A DNA stretch of 64,000 nt from Hymenolepis diminuta (Eukaryota; Platyhelminthes; Cestoda; Cyclophyllidea; Hymenolepididae), in NCBI GenBank assembly GCA_900708905.1, contig CAADRB010000070.1:366261-430260 (forward strand), read 5' to 3'. A program made the position numbers and the translations under genes. This document shows positions 12,211 through 25,625 of the stretch, piece by piece. How positions within the stretch are numbered: position 1 is the stretch's first letter; every line of letters begins with the position of its first letter. The notes below the pieces were generated by a model, which had not been told where the DNA came from, made no database searches, and saw only the letters and a program-made list of their open reading frames with translations.

Positions 12211-15200
12211 AAAATAAATTCAGATCTTTGAAAGAGCTGATCACTAACAACACATTAAAATTTAAGTCAATGTTTAAAAAAATCGATAGTTTCAAGAAAA
12301 ATATGCCCAAAACCATTGATCGGAAAGATATTCGAAGTGACAGGAAATATAGCCTAAGTAAACATAAGCTGAATTTAACTTGGAAATAAAAATTTAACCC
12401 CAAACCTTCAAATAGTCATTTTTGTGTATACATGAAAGGCAAGCCTTTCTAATTGTCAATATGTGCTAATTCTGCAGTATCCACTAAATTTCCCTTTTGT
12501 TTCCCTCTTGAAGATCCTGCGAATTTATGCGCCCCCCTGTAGTAGAACAGCTAAGTATACTGGAATAAAAGTGAGGCGTATAATGGAAATGCTTTTGATT
12601 CTTTTATTATTGTTAAATAAATTTTTGAGGTAGTTGATTGTTGAAGTGTCTCGATCCTTGAAATTGGTAAATCGATCAAGAGAAAAACAATAATTGCGGT
12701 CGGTAGTTTAAATTTCCTGACCTTAAAAAGAAATAATTTGTAAATCTCATATTTTGTAAACTTAAGTTGGCGATTAGGGTAATTGCTAGATAATAGGAAT
12801 TTTTTATTGGATACAATATTATTAAATTTGTTAATTTGAGATATTATTGTAAAAGCAGGCAAAGCCACTTCAACCGACACTCGGGAAACTACGCACTAAG
12901 GCCCGGTTAGAACATGTGGTAAATGAATAAAATTATACTAAATTATACCAATTACAAGCGTTTTGATTGATTACAGAATATAATTGACAATTGACAATCA
13001 TACTCCGATAGCCGTGTGTCAAAGGGAGCAAATCATGAGGCCAAATACTGGAAATGGTAAACGTCCATTTCTTCTCCCTTAAATGGATAACAGATGGCAG
13101 AAAGTCTATGACATTTGTATATTTATAAGATAATATTAAATCATTAATTTAATTTACGTCGCTTGTACCTTTTTCCAACCAAGTGCTTAAAGCAGTTAGT
13201 CACAATTCCGATGGATAAAATTTCGAGCCTATTTGAAAATAGATTTCAATTTGATCAATTCATTGTCAGTAGCTTTCCTACCATTTTATTCGCTTTCTGT
13301 GTGATATCTTCCCATTGGTCAAGTTTGATTCCTCCCCATTTGTGTCCACCTAAGAGCTGAAAGTTAATGCATTTTATTTTTGTAGGATGAGGTTCCATAC
13401 ATTGACCTTTACTCATTAGGTTAACTTTATCAAAAGCAGTTCACCTGGCAACTAGACATTGCGAACCTGAGTGGTCAAGTTTTTTAACCCCAAATTTAAT
13501 TAGAAATTTTTATAAGAAAAAATGCGAATTCTATTTTAAAAGAAATTATGAAAGCCTTCAAAAATAAAACAGGAATCGGTTAAAGACAGTCATATATGTA
13601 GAAATTTTCACAATTTCATATATTTTTGGGTTAATCAATAAATTTTTAGTCAAAAACTATATTTGAAATTACAAAAAACTTATAAATTTTTATCAAATTG
13701 CTTAAAATTTGGAATTTTATGATAGGAGCTGGGACAATGTTTATATTCCTGTACCAGTCAGAATAAAAGAGGATTTCTTTCCTGTTTTTGATAACAATTC
13801 CACTGCTGCTATTTAATTGAAAAAAATTATTCCACTTTTATTCGAAAATTTGGTTAACTTCTCTAAGTATGCCAAATAGATACTTTAACAACGGTTACTA
13901 TGGTCATCTGGTATTGATATCTGTTGGTGCACACCCCACAAACAGAATGGTCAACCGGACTGAATAAGGCTGGCTTCTGAAGGAAGTAACAGAATTCGAG
14001 TTTTTCACCGGGTGGGCCTAATGGTGCCGTTTCTCTATTTAAAATAAATATTAGAAAAACTTTTCATCATCGGATCTAGATTTAATTTTTTTCATAAATC
14101 GGCGGGTTGGTCTCAATGGTATCTGTGTTTTAATGAGGTGAATTGACACAGCGAAGTTATAGGCATGATTCAAAACTGTGTTCGACCGTCAAAAAGAGTT
14201 AAATTTAATTATTATAAAATAATCATGATATTTCCTACAATAGAAGGGGAGTATGCTATATATAGTTTTAAATATTAATGCATTGACTCTAAAATAGTGA
14301 CTTGTGCTAATCAGAGTCACAATAAAATTTTAGACAATTTAATTATAAAACAAAATCAACTGATATTACTTTTGTTATTTAGTAAATTTGCTCCTAATAA
14401 TTCTTCTTTATACATCCTTGTGCCTGTTCCAGTTCCGATCTTTGATCCTACACACCTCTTTATCTCTATATTATTATTAGAAATACTATCCACCTTTTAC
14501 GGAAATTTTAATTAACCAATTCCACACCAATCGCGATGAACAGTCAGTTTGGCTGTTACTCAAAAGTATTAAAAATATTGGTTAATCTTAATATAAAACT
14601 ATTTTTTTAATATAAGAAGCTCTTTTTATTTCTCTCGAAGATCACAAACCGAGAGCATATATTGCTGATATAAAGCTCTAGTTCATTCGGTCGTAAAATT
14701 TTATGGAGTTGAGAACATTATAGGGGACTATCAGAACAATATTTGTTATATTAAGTTTTTTAAGTTACTACACCTCTTCAAATAATTTCATGATTATATT
14801 TTAGAAACATTCATTTTTTCTCGCATCAAATATTTATTTTTGTAATTTAGGGAATACTGAATTACCATAAACATTCTCAGAAAATTGATTGTTACAAACC
14901 ATGCCAGGGTAATAATTACGTTCCTTTCGTCGGGAGAAAACACCCGAATGGAGGGAAGTCACAGTCAGAGTAGTAAATATTTAAAATTTTGTTTTTACTT
15001 AGGTCAAGAACCCATAGTTTATCACCATCTTTAGCAAAGGAAAATACCCACTTTTTGGTTATGGGTGACATCTAACCAAAAAGGACAGTTAAGAAGTCCA
15101 AGAAGGATTAAGGGAGGAAGTTGAGTCATAAAATCAAAATCCCTTCTGTCTCTGATCTCAGAAATCTTCAGATTTTCTGCTTCATAATGTGTTAAGCTAT

Positions 15201-17900
15201 TTCTTGTCATCATCAAAGGAACTACGGAAGACACCATCTTATATGAGCTCGTGACAATCCTCATTCATTCTCGTCCAAACCGTTAACTGGACAAGAGAGT
15301 CTGTCAGTTTGCACTTTGTCACTTTGCATTTAGTATAATCTGTTCTCGAATGCCTTCTCACCTCACCTTCTCACATTTGTAAAACGTTCATTATGCAGAG
15401 CACCCTAGCAGATAAGGTGTTTTGTGTTCCAGTGTAAGAGGAATAGATTTGTATCAAAATTTAGCTTCCAAACCACGCCTCTTTTGCCACCATTAAATGC
15501 CTGTTGTGCATTTGTTTGAGTTAAGAAAATTCTTTGTGTGAACCCCTGCATATTTCTTCTATTTAGGGAAGAAAAATTATCATATCTAATTTTAACCCTG
15601 ACTGAAACATTTTTAATAAAATGGCATATAAGAATTTCACTATCATGGCAATGTGAAATGACGAAAAAGGATCCCTTCGCCAAAGAGAAAATTATTCCAG
15701 ATCTTTAAGGACTATTAAAATGGCATCTACAAGGTTGCCAGCAATTTCATCATTGAAGAGATGGAAAATTAGCTGTCAAAATCTTCTAGTACTAAAAATT
15801 TAGGAATGAAAGTGACAGTTTTCGGGAAAAAATTAAGATGTATTTCATTCCTTCGCCTTGACCATTTCAAAACACGCTAAGTAATGAGGAAAACAAATTA
15901 TTTTTTACTTATTATTTATTTCAACTTTTATTTTATATTTAACCTTTAACTAATGCCTACAAAAATCTATTAAACATGCTTCATAAATCTTTCTGATTAA
16001 AAACTTTCGTATTCCAACTAGAACTAGAATTTAAAATTAAACAATAGTCTCAAATCCCTCACTTTGAGAGCACTTCTTGCTTTAATCTGCAATAAATTCA
16101 AGTTAAAGCGATCTTAAGTTCTCAAATGCGGAGTTAATTTAGCTGCGAGAGATCAATGACGCAGATTTGTGATCAAGTTTAATCGTTGGTCATGAAATGG
16201 CTATTGGTCAGATAATGCATAATTAACTTTGCGTTGTATCCTCTCCTAACTAAGGCATCAGCTCAGTGTGCTTTAAAAATTTAAACAAAACTTTCACTTA
16301 AAGGCATAACTTTTAGTATCAAGTAAAAATTTGACACGATATCTCCTCTATTTGTAACATTGTCCAGAAGTATGGTATTAAACTTAATTAATTAATCAAT
16401 AATCCTGAGGACCTCTAACAAATGAGTTTCAAAAATTTTGGAGGAATAGAACCAGCAAAAAATGATAAATATTTTAAAAGAATAATAAAGTATCACTACG
16501 ACATTCTTTTAAATTATTCTCTCTGTCAATAATAGGTCGTAGGACAAATCCGGTGTCCGCTGTTGGTATTCACATATTCATTGTCAGGCACGAATTATGC
16601 CAGTGATATCATTAATGTTATATTTACTATTATTGCCCTGAACAGGGGAGAAAAATTCTGGCACAGCAATGATCCACGTGAACGAACCGAGTAGTTCAGA
16701 AATGGATGAAACAATGAGCCGGAGATGAGCATATATTGGAGTGAAGAAAACAAGAGTTTTACTTTACTTGAATGCCGGAAATATTAAGTTCTTTGTCATT
16801 TCAAAACGGACATAATTCACTTTATCGTACTCAATTTTTGTAAATTAATCTCTGGTTATCTAGATGAGTACCTTGTGATAAAAATTCTTACTTTCCTTTA
16901 CAATCAAGGAAAGTGTCTGTCTACTGTTAGGTGTGCCTATTCTTCAGACTAATAAATCAAGTATGATATTTAGGTATTATTCACACATATAACATGCCTA
17001 CAAAATATTCATTCCTCCAAGAAATTTCGATAAACGACCTTGCACTTTAATAACCTTGTTGATATTCACAGGCGATCCCGTTTTGACCGAGTGATTGGTT
17101 TGAAATGTCATTTGGGGTAAAAACGGATAACCCGCTTTTATAAAGCGTGACGTAGTTATATTTTAGAATAAATACTTTTGTATACTCTGTGAATACTCTT
17201 TAAATTGTATTTTACTCTAACAAAAAAGTCCTGTTGCCAGGAAAAACAAACAAATGAAAGTGGCATGACCAGCTATTCGATTGAGTCACCAAGATCGGGT
17301 TATTGCAGACAAAAAATCATCCACATAGTCAGAAACTAATTCATGAAGAATGAACACTGGATACTTCAAACATTACGAAGAAAAAATTGCCCCTTGTGAG
17401 AAAGTGATCTGCTCAATTCTTCTGACATCATAATAAGGTTCGTTATATAATTCTTTCCGACCACCCCCCGCCCCCATTTCATTCCCTACTACATCATTTT
17501 GGTATCTCTTGGTCCTTATTATCTATTTGACCATGCAATTATGCAATGATCCTTCAATAGCTTTGCACTTAAATGACTGGATCCAGAAATTTATAATACG
17601 CCAACGACTTGATACACCTTTAAAAATTTAAAAGCATGGGAAATCCCTATTGGAAGTTGCTGTTCAATAATTTTATAGGTATTTCTACTAAGATAGTATC
17701 CGTTCAAGCAAATTCATTGATTCTAGTTGAAAATTGGTGACATTTAGGTTTCCAAGATGGTTTCCTTTTAAGTGAATTCTCGCGCATGTTGATCTTGCAA
17801 AAGTACGATTCTTACTTAACTGGTTTCCTATTAATGCATTTGTTAAAGTCCTAAAAGTTTCAGATGCATTCAACTTTGAGGAGAGCACTGAAATGTGACT
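12211..17900. other. No gene recognised except SINE fragment at 13921-14028
   Basis: Minus-strand frames at 12551-12880, 15031-15264 and 15405-15683 lack family matches and clear splice context. A weak tRNA-like stretch near 14100-14160 may be another SINE relic. Confidence 0.45.
13921..14028 (+). repeat. SINE-like body fragment
   Basis: TGGTGCACACCCCAC, AGAATGGTCAACCGG and CAGAATTCGAGTTTTTCACC correspond in order to TGCACATCCACCGG, GGAATGACTAATC and CAGAATGAGAGTTCTCCGG of the 44641-44780 copy. Confidence 0.35.
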
Positions 17901-18290
17901 AGGCTAAAATGTATTAATCAAACCACAATGAGGATTCAAGCAAGTAAGAGAGAGATGAGGCACAAAGGCGATGAGAGGAGAGCTTAGGAGCCATTAATTA
18001 ACATACGTGTCTGATGTGTATCTCATGTGTGAGTGTAAATACAGAGGCAAGTTACAGAGTCACTTGGGCAAGGATGTGCGTGAGTACACCAATGCAGTGT
18101 ACTTTTAATGAAACGTGGCGGTTTTAGAAAGTTGGTAATCAGTAAACGCGCTCAAACATGATAGATGGATTGATGGTTTGCGTTGCAGGGACATAAAAAC
18201 ATCACTGCGGCTTCGTGGACGAAAAAAACGAAGTACCATCATAGAGAATACAAATAAAGAGTAATTTCGGAAAGTGCGCGGAGTCATTCC
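17901..18290 (+). repeat. Dispersed repeat family A, copy 1
   Basis: Shares with 23858-24235, in the same order and direction, CACAATGAGGATTCAAGC, GATGAGGCACAAAGG, GAGTCACTTGGGCAAGGA, CACTGCGGC and CGAAGTA. Differences and small gaps throughout suggest old insertions. No coding frame or terminal repeat is recognised. Confidence 0.7.
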
Positions 18291-21200
18291 TCACTAAATG
18301 TTGTGATCCACAACTAACAACAATTATAGACGGATGAATAAAATATGCACTCCTTAAGATCATAATTTTGTTAAATGACGCTTTCTTTTCCTCTTTTTTT
18401 CTGGAATACTAATTTATAATCAATTTGATTTCATTTATATAAATCAATATCAAATCAATTAAACATTCTCTCTAATTTCTTACAAAAAAAAATATATATA
18501 AATAATTAAAATTAATAAATCTGTCCGCCTTAAATCGACCTATTTAATTTTTTCACAATTTTTAATCATTTTAAAGTTCTTTCCAGTGCACATTGCTGGT
18601 AAGATGGAAGGAGTTTTTATGATATTGCCAATAAAATTTCGACTTTATTCCCTCTCTTCAAATATGCAAACATTAAAAATTTGCATGCGATTTTGAAAAC
18701 CTTAAGATGCGTCGTGGCCCTTACAAAGGACCTTTAGAAAAAGTGTCATGCATTTATTCCAATATCCTTCGACAGTTATCGTCCAGCTATACCTACGTAT
18801 TCAGTTTTTCAAACTGGGCACATTAAAGTCTACTAGAACGCTTTAACAAGTTGATCGGAATTTATGAAAATATATTCATTTTAAGATCCCTGTTTAAGCA
18901 GAATATTCAAATAACGCTCCTTAGTTTCTCCTCATATATTCGTCGTCTAGGCATCATCTAGAATCTGACGCCTCCTTAAAAGGACCATTTTACAATTCTA
19001 GCATGTGAATGCGAATGAAAATTCATTTGGTTCGCATGAAAAGTCCTAATTTAAGTGATCCCGTTAGATATCTGAATGACTATATGTACAAGAAAAGTTA
19101 ATCAGATTAAAATTTGGTTCGTTTTCGATAACCCTCTACTTTGAGAATTTAAAATCACCCTGCGGCGTATTTATTTTAAATGCTTAAATAGGGATATTTT
19201 CCCATTAACGTTCATGAATCAGTAATGATTGACCAGCTCTAGGGTATCTGGGTATGTTATAGAAAATTTCTCAAATTTATCAAAATCTGTGTCAATTGGA
19301 CAGATCTTATCGCCATATGTACATTGACACACCTATCAAACTATGAGGGAGACAATATTCCTCTTCTGGACTTTTTATCGCTAATTATTTATTTTTAAAT
19401 GCCTGTCGGATTCTTAACTCCCTTTTAAATATTCCAAGGGTTTATGATTGTACTTTTTGAAAATACTTCAGCGATATCTTACTATCAGTCTGGCTTCATC
19501 CATCCGTGTTCTACCACGCATCAAATGGTTTCTATCCAACTGCCACAGTCAGGTCCTTTAGCTCGTTTCTTCATATATGCAGCTCCTCCCCTTCCCCTCA
19601 CCCCCCAGCTTCTATTTACGGTACTCAAATAACCCTCATTTCTTTCTGTCTGCTAAGCCTTCTTAATCTTTGCAAAGTTGCATCTAGCCCTTAATAACCC
19701 CTTAAAGGCAATTTATGGAATTCCACATAAAATGTACATCAGTCTGCACCCGCAGTTAGATTTCCGGTCTGCGACCAAAAATGCATGTAATTTTGGCCAT
19801 GTAATAAAAGTATCGAATGCGGATTCGCTTATTTAGGTCGTCATTAGCCAATGAATTAACATTTTTATTTATTCAAATTGATTAATACGCCATTTGAAAA
19901 TCTACCCCAAAGGCTTTGGTTATCTCTTATTATGTGATATATTGACACAAGACATATGCTCATTCACTCAGGATTTAACTTGTTTGATTATCGCAGATGT
20001 GGTGAGTATTGCTTCTATCTAAGCTGTTAAGAGAAATAAAATGATGCGTTAAGATTGTGAACATACCAAAATATGAATTAATTTATCATCTTTCTAAAGA
20101 AATTACGTGGATAGTTAATAATTGACAATTGCGTAATACAGTAGCCATTGCATGCTACGCCGATGAATAGTGAGGTCGTTTGGCCTTCTCGATCATTGAA
20201 AGAAGAAATGAAATGTAGTGGAAGACCAATCCGCATTATTAAAAACCAGTCAACAAACGTTTGACATCTTGGACAACTAGTTGCTGAAATCCAGGGACGA
20301 AGCAAGAGGTTTAAATTTTGGAATATGAATCATCCAATCCATAAATATTGTAAAACTCGCATTCAGACTTTAAATGGAGTGAGACTCTTTGATAACTGGA
20401 CTGGATAACACTTTTTCAACAGCCTCCCTTTTCTATTCACTGAAATTTCTTTTAACCAAGGATTTGATGATTTCAGTTTCCATGAGTTTCTGAAATACGT
20501 ACCCGTTAGGATATTGTGATATAGTCCCAGCCAATAGCGAATCCGCTTAAGCATCGGTTTATTTTTTCAAGTTTTCAAAATACCATACCAGTGCGATAAA
20601 AACAGTTTCCTTCCCTATTATCTTCCTTCCTCATAATGCTTAATATTATTAAATTATGTATAATTTATGCTTCAACTAATAATGAGTGATCAAACATTTA
20701 TTCAATTTTACTGCAAACGTTTTAATTTAATTCTTTTCGAATGGAATTTAATTTCAAATAAATTATCGGCATATTTATTATTGATTTTTTAAATTTAAAC
20801 GACACTCTAACCAAAGTATTGGGAAGACTGTGGTAGATAAAGAAGTGAGATAAGACATACTGATACCAATATCTCATAAATTAAAGTGATACTAAATGCG
20901 TTTTGAACTCAATTTTTAATTTTGTTTTCCCCAAATCGCGCATTTTAAAATATCGGTTTTATTAGTTAAAAGGCGTGTCACTTACAGACGTGTCCTGAAT
21001 ATACGAAATGCAATGATTTGGAAACACTGACAATATATTCACTTAACTAGATACACGGAATTTCAACCTCGCGGATGGTTTATTACCCCGCAATTTTATT
21101 TATTAGCATCCACGAGATTTATTCCAATTTATAAATCATTCGGCAAAGTAATGCACATCATACAATGTCAATCATACGCGAACCTTCTCCCTCGCAATCC

Positions 21201-23857
21201 GCATTTTGCATTGTAACGTGGAAATATCAGGTGCAGAGTCACTAAGGTTAGCACATACAAACGGGCAGTTTATGATTAACTATTGTGCATAACGTGACTT
21301 ACGCCCTCTCCATTTTCCTACATTTCGGCATAATGTAGTGAGAATTGTAGTATATAAAATATATATTAACTTATACCACTTTGAATGAGCGCGTGTCTAC
21401 CTAAAATAATTTGAGGTTAGAAGAGTTCGATCCATTAGGCATGGAGAGCTGCCTCTTCACTCATTGCTGTGATGTATTTTAACTTCTGGATCTTGTCGTA
21501 GTCATTCCTGCATCTTCTCCAGCATTCATCCTAACAGTTTTTTTTCTGGAGCCAACTGTATATAGCGCTTAGCCCGATTCCGCAGGAGTTTATCTAGCAA
21601 CACTTTAGCATTGTTAGAGCTTCTGACTATCATGAATGGGTCAATAACTTGTTAAATTACGCTCAAGAGGTAAAAGTTCTCTAATTTGAATTTGAACTGA
21701 CCTAGATGTCAAAATGTGTTCAAAATAAGCGTTTGAAGAAATGCCTCTTCCTGTTTTGAACACTGTCAGACTCCTCGTTTCATCACACCTCTATGTTAAT
21801 TCATCAGAGTTGACAGTAAGGCCTTGATACTGAGCACAGTATTTCAGAAACAGTTCTGGTCGTTTATATTTTTGCTCCCACAGCGTGTTTTCTAATCTGA
21901 GATGGTCTAATCAAATGTTATCACACGAAGGAAATTTGAAAATAAAAGCATAAACTAAGCATATATTAGTCACTTTCATTTGAGTTCTGATTGAATAAGT
22001 CGTGAGTTGTGTATTATTCAATTCTAGTTGAGAAATCACTCTATCCGGCAATTTTTTGACCTTAGTTCAGATACATAATCTACGTGAAAATTACATTTTT
22101 ATTTCATCTTCCCAACTGAAATGATACTTCTTCAACTTCAACAGCAACTTCAACGACTATATGAATTTCAAAGTCTCAGTTGTTGCTGAACTTTTAAGGC
22201 AGGTAGAAAAAAAGGACAACGTTCTGTCTGCAAAATTTTCTAAATTTAAACTCTCCTAACAGATCCTCTGCACTTTCAACGTTGCACGAAAAAATTCTGC
22301 TCCTTTAGTAAATGATTTATAGCATTCGAAATAAAGGGGATCTGATTATAAAGTGATAAAAGGCAAATGAAATTGAATCTCACAAGAATACAGGAATAAT
22401 GTGGTGATATTTAAAATAAACATTGCGAAATTAATTGAGTTATAGCAACATGCAGCGTAAAACGTTTATTCATAATAGAATGCTTTTCAGCCCTCCGACT
22501 TTGGATACAATGGGGGTAGCAAATGAGCGGTCTAAGGGGGTGAGTTTTAGGCATCTCGGGATTTACGGTTAATACTGGGAGAATCCTGGAAGTATTAGAA
22601 GGTTCTAATCAGGTGACACAAGATTAAACGGATTAGTTAGATTGGGGTTTTGGTCATGTCATTCGGATAATTAAATTACTTCTTTTGGACAGGGACAGCT
22701 TGTTTATGCCACCTAGAATGCTCTAGCACTTGTGATACCAGTTAATTAACAATAATAAATTTTTCTAAATAACTAAATTTTGATATTCGCATATGAAACA
22801 GTGGTAAATTTTATACTCATTCAGCATTTGAGGAACTTAATTGATTTGTTAAATGGAGCAACGTCGTAGGGTCTCCCAATTGAGAGACTGGAATTTGGCC
22901 AAGCCTCTTTACTAGTGAGAATGAATATATGAGATTTGGTATTCAGCTCTCTGAATACGCACTGACGGGCTGACATTACAGTTGACCACGGTAACCACAT
23001 CTGCAAGGGCGTATTAATATCTCTTATTATGTTACGGTTTAAAATTTTGGTCTATTTAACATGTTTTATTAGTCCGTAAATACTTGGAAACAAAACGTGC
23101 TAAATGTTTATTGAGCTATGTTTTTGCACACTGTTAATTTAAATTACTGCTCCGCTAATGAGTCTTTGAGCTCTACTGGCGTACGTAGTACTTTAGACAA
23201 ACCTGCTTCCTGATTTTAACCTCAAATTTTAAATCACCTGGGCATTGCTGTATCAAATATGCCCTCGCTAACCTCGTCTATCTGCTTCTGATTGTAAAAA
23301 TATACAGTAATTACAATTAATACTAACATTGCATATCAATTTCAATGTACACCTATTTTTAACCTAACTTACGAAATCTCAGAATTACTTTAAATGTCAG
23401 CCGTCATATTTGCGGCGATCTCTGGAGTTGAGAGGAATATTCGTTTCCAGTCTTACCTTTAGGACGCCAGAGTGTGCGTCTTATGGAATATTCTGTCTAT
23501 GTGAAACAGACCCTCGAAACATAACTTTTTTGTATCTTATGTGAATAGACGTATTTGGATACTTCCCAACCTTCTAACTTTGAGTACACTGGGGCTGGCA
23601 ATTTAGCGGAATGGGGTAACTGAATGTGTAGCCAGCCCAGATTTTACTATTAGTAAGTTAACATTTGAGGCATCCTAGAAACAACGGAAAATTCTAAAAC
23701 TGCTCCAATTGAATGCTATAATTTATTTTAATTTTTTTTATTTTGGTTTAAACATCGCGTCTATAACACGTGTTAACTTTTAATTTGTTGGAGCTAATGT
23801 AACGGCTAACGATTGACAGGTAACACCAGTTCTAGAGCAGAAGGCCAAGAGCGGTTC
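18291..23857. other. No gene recognised between the two family A repeats
   Basis: AT-rich, with homopolymer and TA runs near 18480-18510. It includes the E-box palindrome TAACACGTGTTA at about 23765. The pyrimidine-rich frames at 19444-19694 look compositional. Confidence 0.5.
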
Positions 23858-24235
23858 TAGCCAAAATGTACTGATCAATCCACAATGAGGATTCAAGCGA
23901 ATAATAGATGAGACACAAAGGTAATAAGAAGGCAGCGTAGAAGCAGGTGTATAACGAGCGTGTGTCCGCCCGTGTGCCTCAATAGAAATACAAAAACAGT
24001 TTATGAGTCACCTGGGCAAGGACCAGTGTGAGATATGAGCACGGAAGTACTTTCTAAAGAAGTGGAACAGCTATAGAAAAGGAGCATTGATAAAATTGTC
24101 TAGATTTGACGGACAGGGATTTGAGTCATAAGGATATAACAATACTACTGCGGCCTAGTTGGTGAGAAATCGAAGTATTTTCATCGAGGGTGCGAATAAT
24201 TAGTTATTTTGGTCATGTATAGAGGGCTATCCTTC
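23858..24235 (+). repeat. Dispersed repeat family A, copy 2
   Basis: Partner of 17901-18290. It carries CACAATGAGGATTCAAGC, GATGAGACACAAAGG, GAGTCACCTGGGCAAGGA, TACTGCGGCC and CGAAGTATTTTCATCG. It also has GCAGCGTAGAAGCAGGTG, a word echoed at about 1470 and 29795. Confidence 0.7.
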
Positions 24236-25154
24236 AAATTCAAATATATATGGGTGATGCATTGTGCTATTGTGCTTTATAACTTTCTCTAAAAAGCACT
24301 TGGGGGATCTTTCACTGAATTTAACACTGACAATGCGAAAGAGATTCTAATTCGTGACTATTTTATAAGGCATAATATAAAAGGAAATGAGGTGCGTTTA
24401 TTCTGTCGATAAGACCGAAGAATAATTTTATTTTCTGTAAACATCCGCATATTACAGAAAGCTCTGCCTTTAACTCCAGATGCTCCAATTCCCTACAAAT
24501 GGGAGCTTCGTCCTTTAAAGACAAATAAAACAAAGATTGCCTTGTCGACATGACTTTTGCAGCCATGCCCCCAAATTTTCCTTGTTATCGGATAATTGGA
24601 AAAATTTTAGAATAGGAGAATGAGGAAGACTTTTCATAACAACTCAAACGTCAAACCTCATCGTTAAAGCTTGATCGTACGATTTTCCTGAAGAACCTAT
24701 GGGGCTAGCTCTTCTATAAGAGTCTAATTTTAAAATTAGCCTTAGAGCAGTGTTAATGGGAGCTCTAAATCTGTTGCTATCAGATACCCTTTGTATCATT
24801 ATAGGAAGAGTGTGGGTCATGTAAAAATTGCGTGTCATTTATAGTAACACGATAGTTTATTAAATACCACGCATTAGTGAGAGTAGTATTTACTAGACCT
24901 ACTAAAACCGTTACTTTTTAGCTCTTATATTCCATACTAATGTGCTCTTCACCATCTTGTCTCGAGGGAAGCATAAGAGAGTTAAGAATATCACTCCTTT
25001 ATTGTGAATATAAAACTCATATTATTCCATTAAACTCGTAGATTAATGATTTACATTGAAGTTGTTTATAATGCTTTTCTAAAATTAAAACGTTTGTATT
25101 CAATATTTCTTTAAATTCCGAATATTTTAAATATTATATTTAATATAAGCAATT

Positions 25155-25246
25155 GGAGACCTGCCGTGGTGGTGAAGTGGCTGACGTGCTCTTTCATATA
25201 CATTAATGCGCACTCAGTGAATGGAATAACCAACTGTTGCGGTTAG
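25155..25246 (+). repeat. SINE-like fragment with tRNA-like head
   Basis: GTGGTGAAGTGGCTGACG resembles a tRNA box A region. It is followed, after an apparent deletion of the box B part, by GCGCACTC and GGAATAACCAACTG, which belong to the shared body. Confidence 0.4.
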
Positions 25247-25526
25247 AGTAAGGGCTAACAGCAATGAAGCGGAACATCAAGAACTGATTAGACCAGGATG
25301 TCAGTTGGTCGGAAATCTCTAGCAGATAGGGTATGGCCAAGAAAGGATAAGGTATTTTGCCCACTTTCGCTCTTGGAGAGATTTATGATGAGTCCATGGA
25401 AATTTAGCCGTTCAAAGCGGTAAGCAGTCAACAGTAGTTGGTGGCAGTTCGGATGTTTGATTTCCGGATTGATCCGGTTGATCTGTAGGAGGAAGTTATG
25501 GAAAATGCGTCTGACAAGCGACAGTC

Positions 25527-25625
25527 TCAGTGTGTGTGTATTGAAAGGCTATTTATATTTGTCATTTGGATGAGGACGCGCGTGAGGACATAATTGCATG
25601 TGTGGTTTAATTGGACGGGACGGTT
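25527..25625 (-). repeat. Dispersed repeat family C, minus copy
   Basis: On the minus strand, TGTCCTCACGCGCGTCCTCA then TCCAAATGA, followed by a CACACACAC run and GACTGTCGCTTGTCA, aligns with 58680-58800 in the opposite orientation. Confidence 0.4.

Noticed and set aside
12551..12880. 109-codon minus-strand frame
   Set aside because: AT-driven composition rich in Ile, Phe, Leu and Lys, with no domain and no clear splice context.
19444..19694. Two overlapping + frames rich in Ser, Pro and Leu
   Set aside because: Pyrimidine-rich DNA gives such frames by chance. There is no domain and no splice support.
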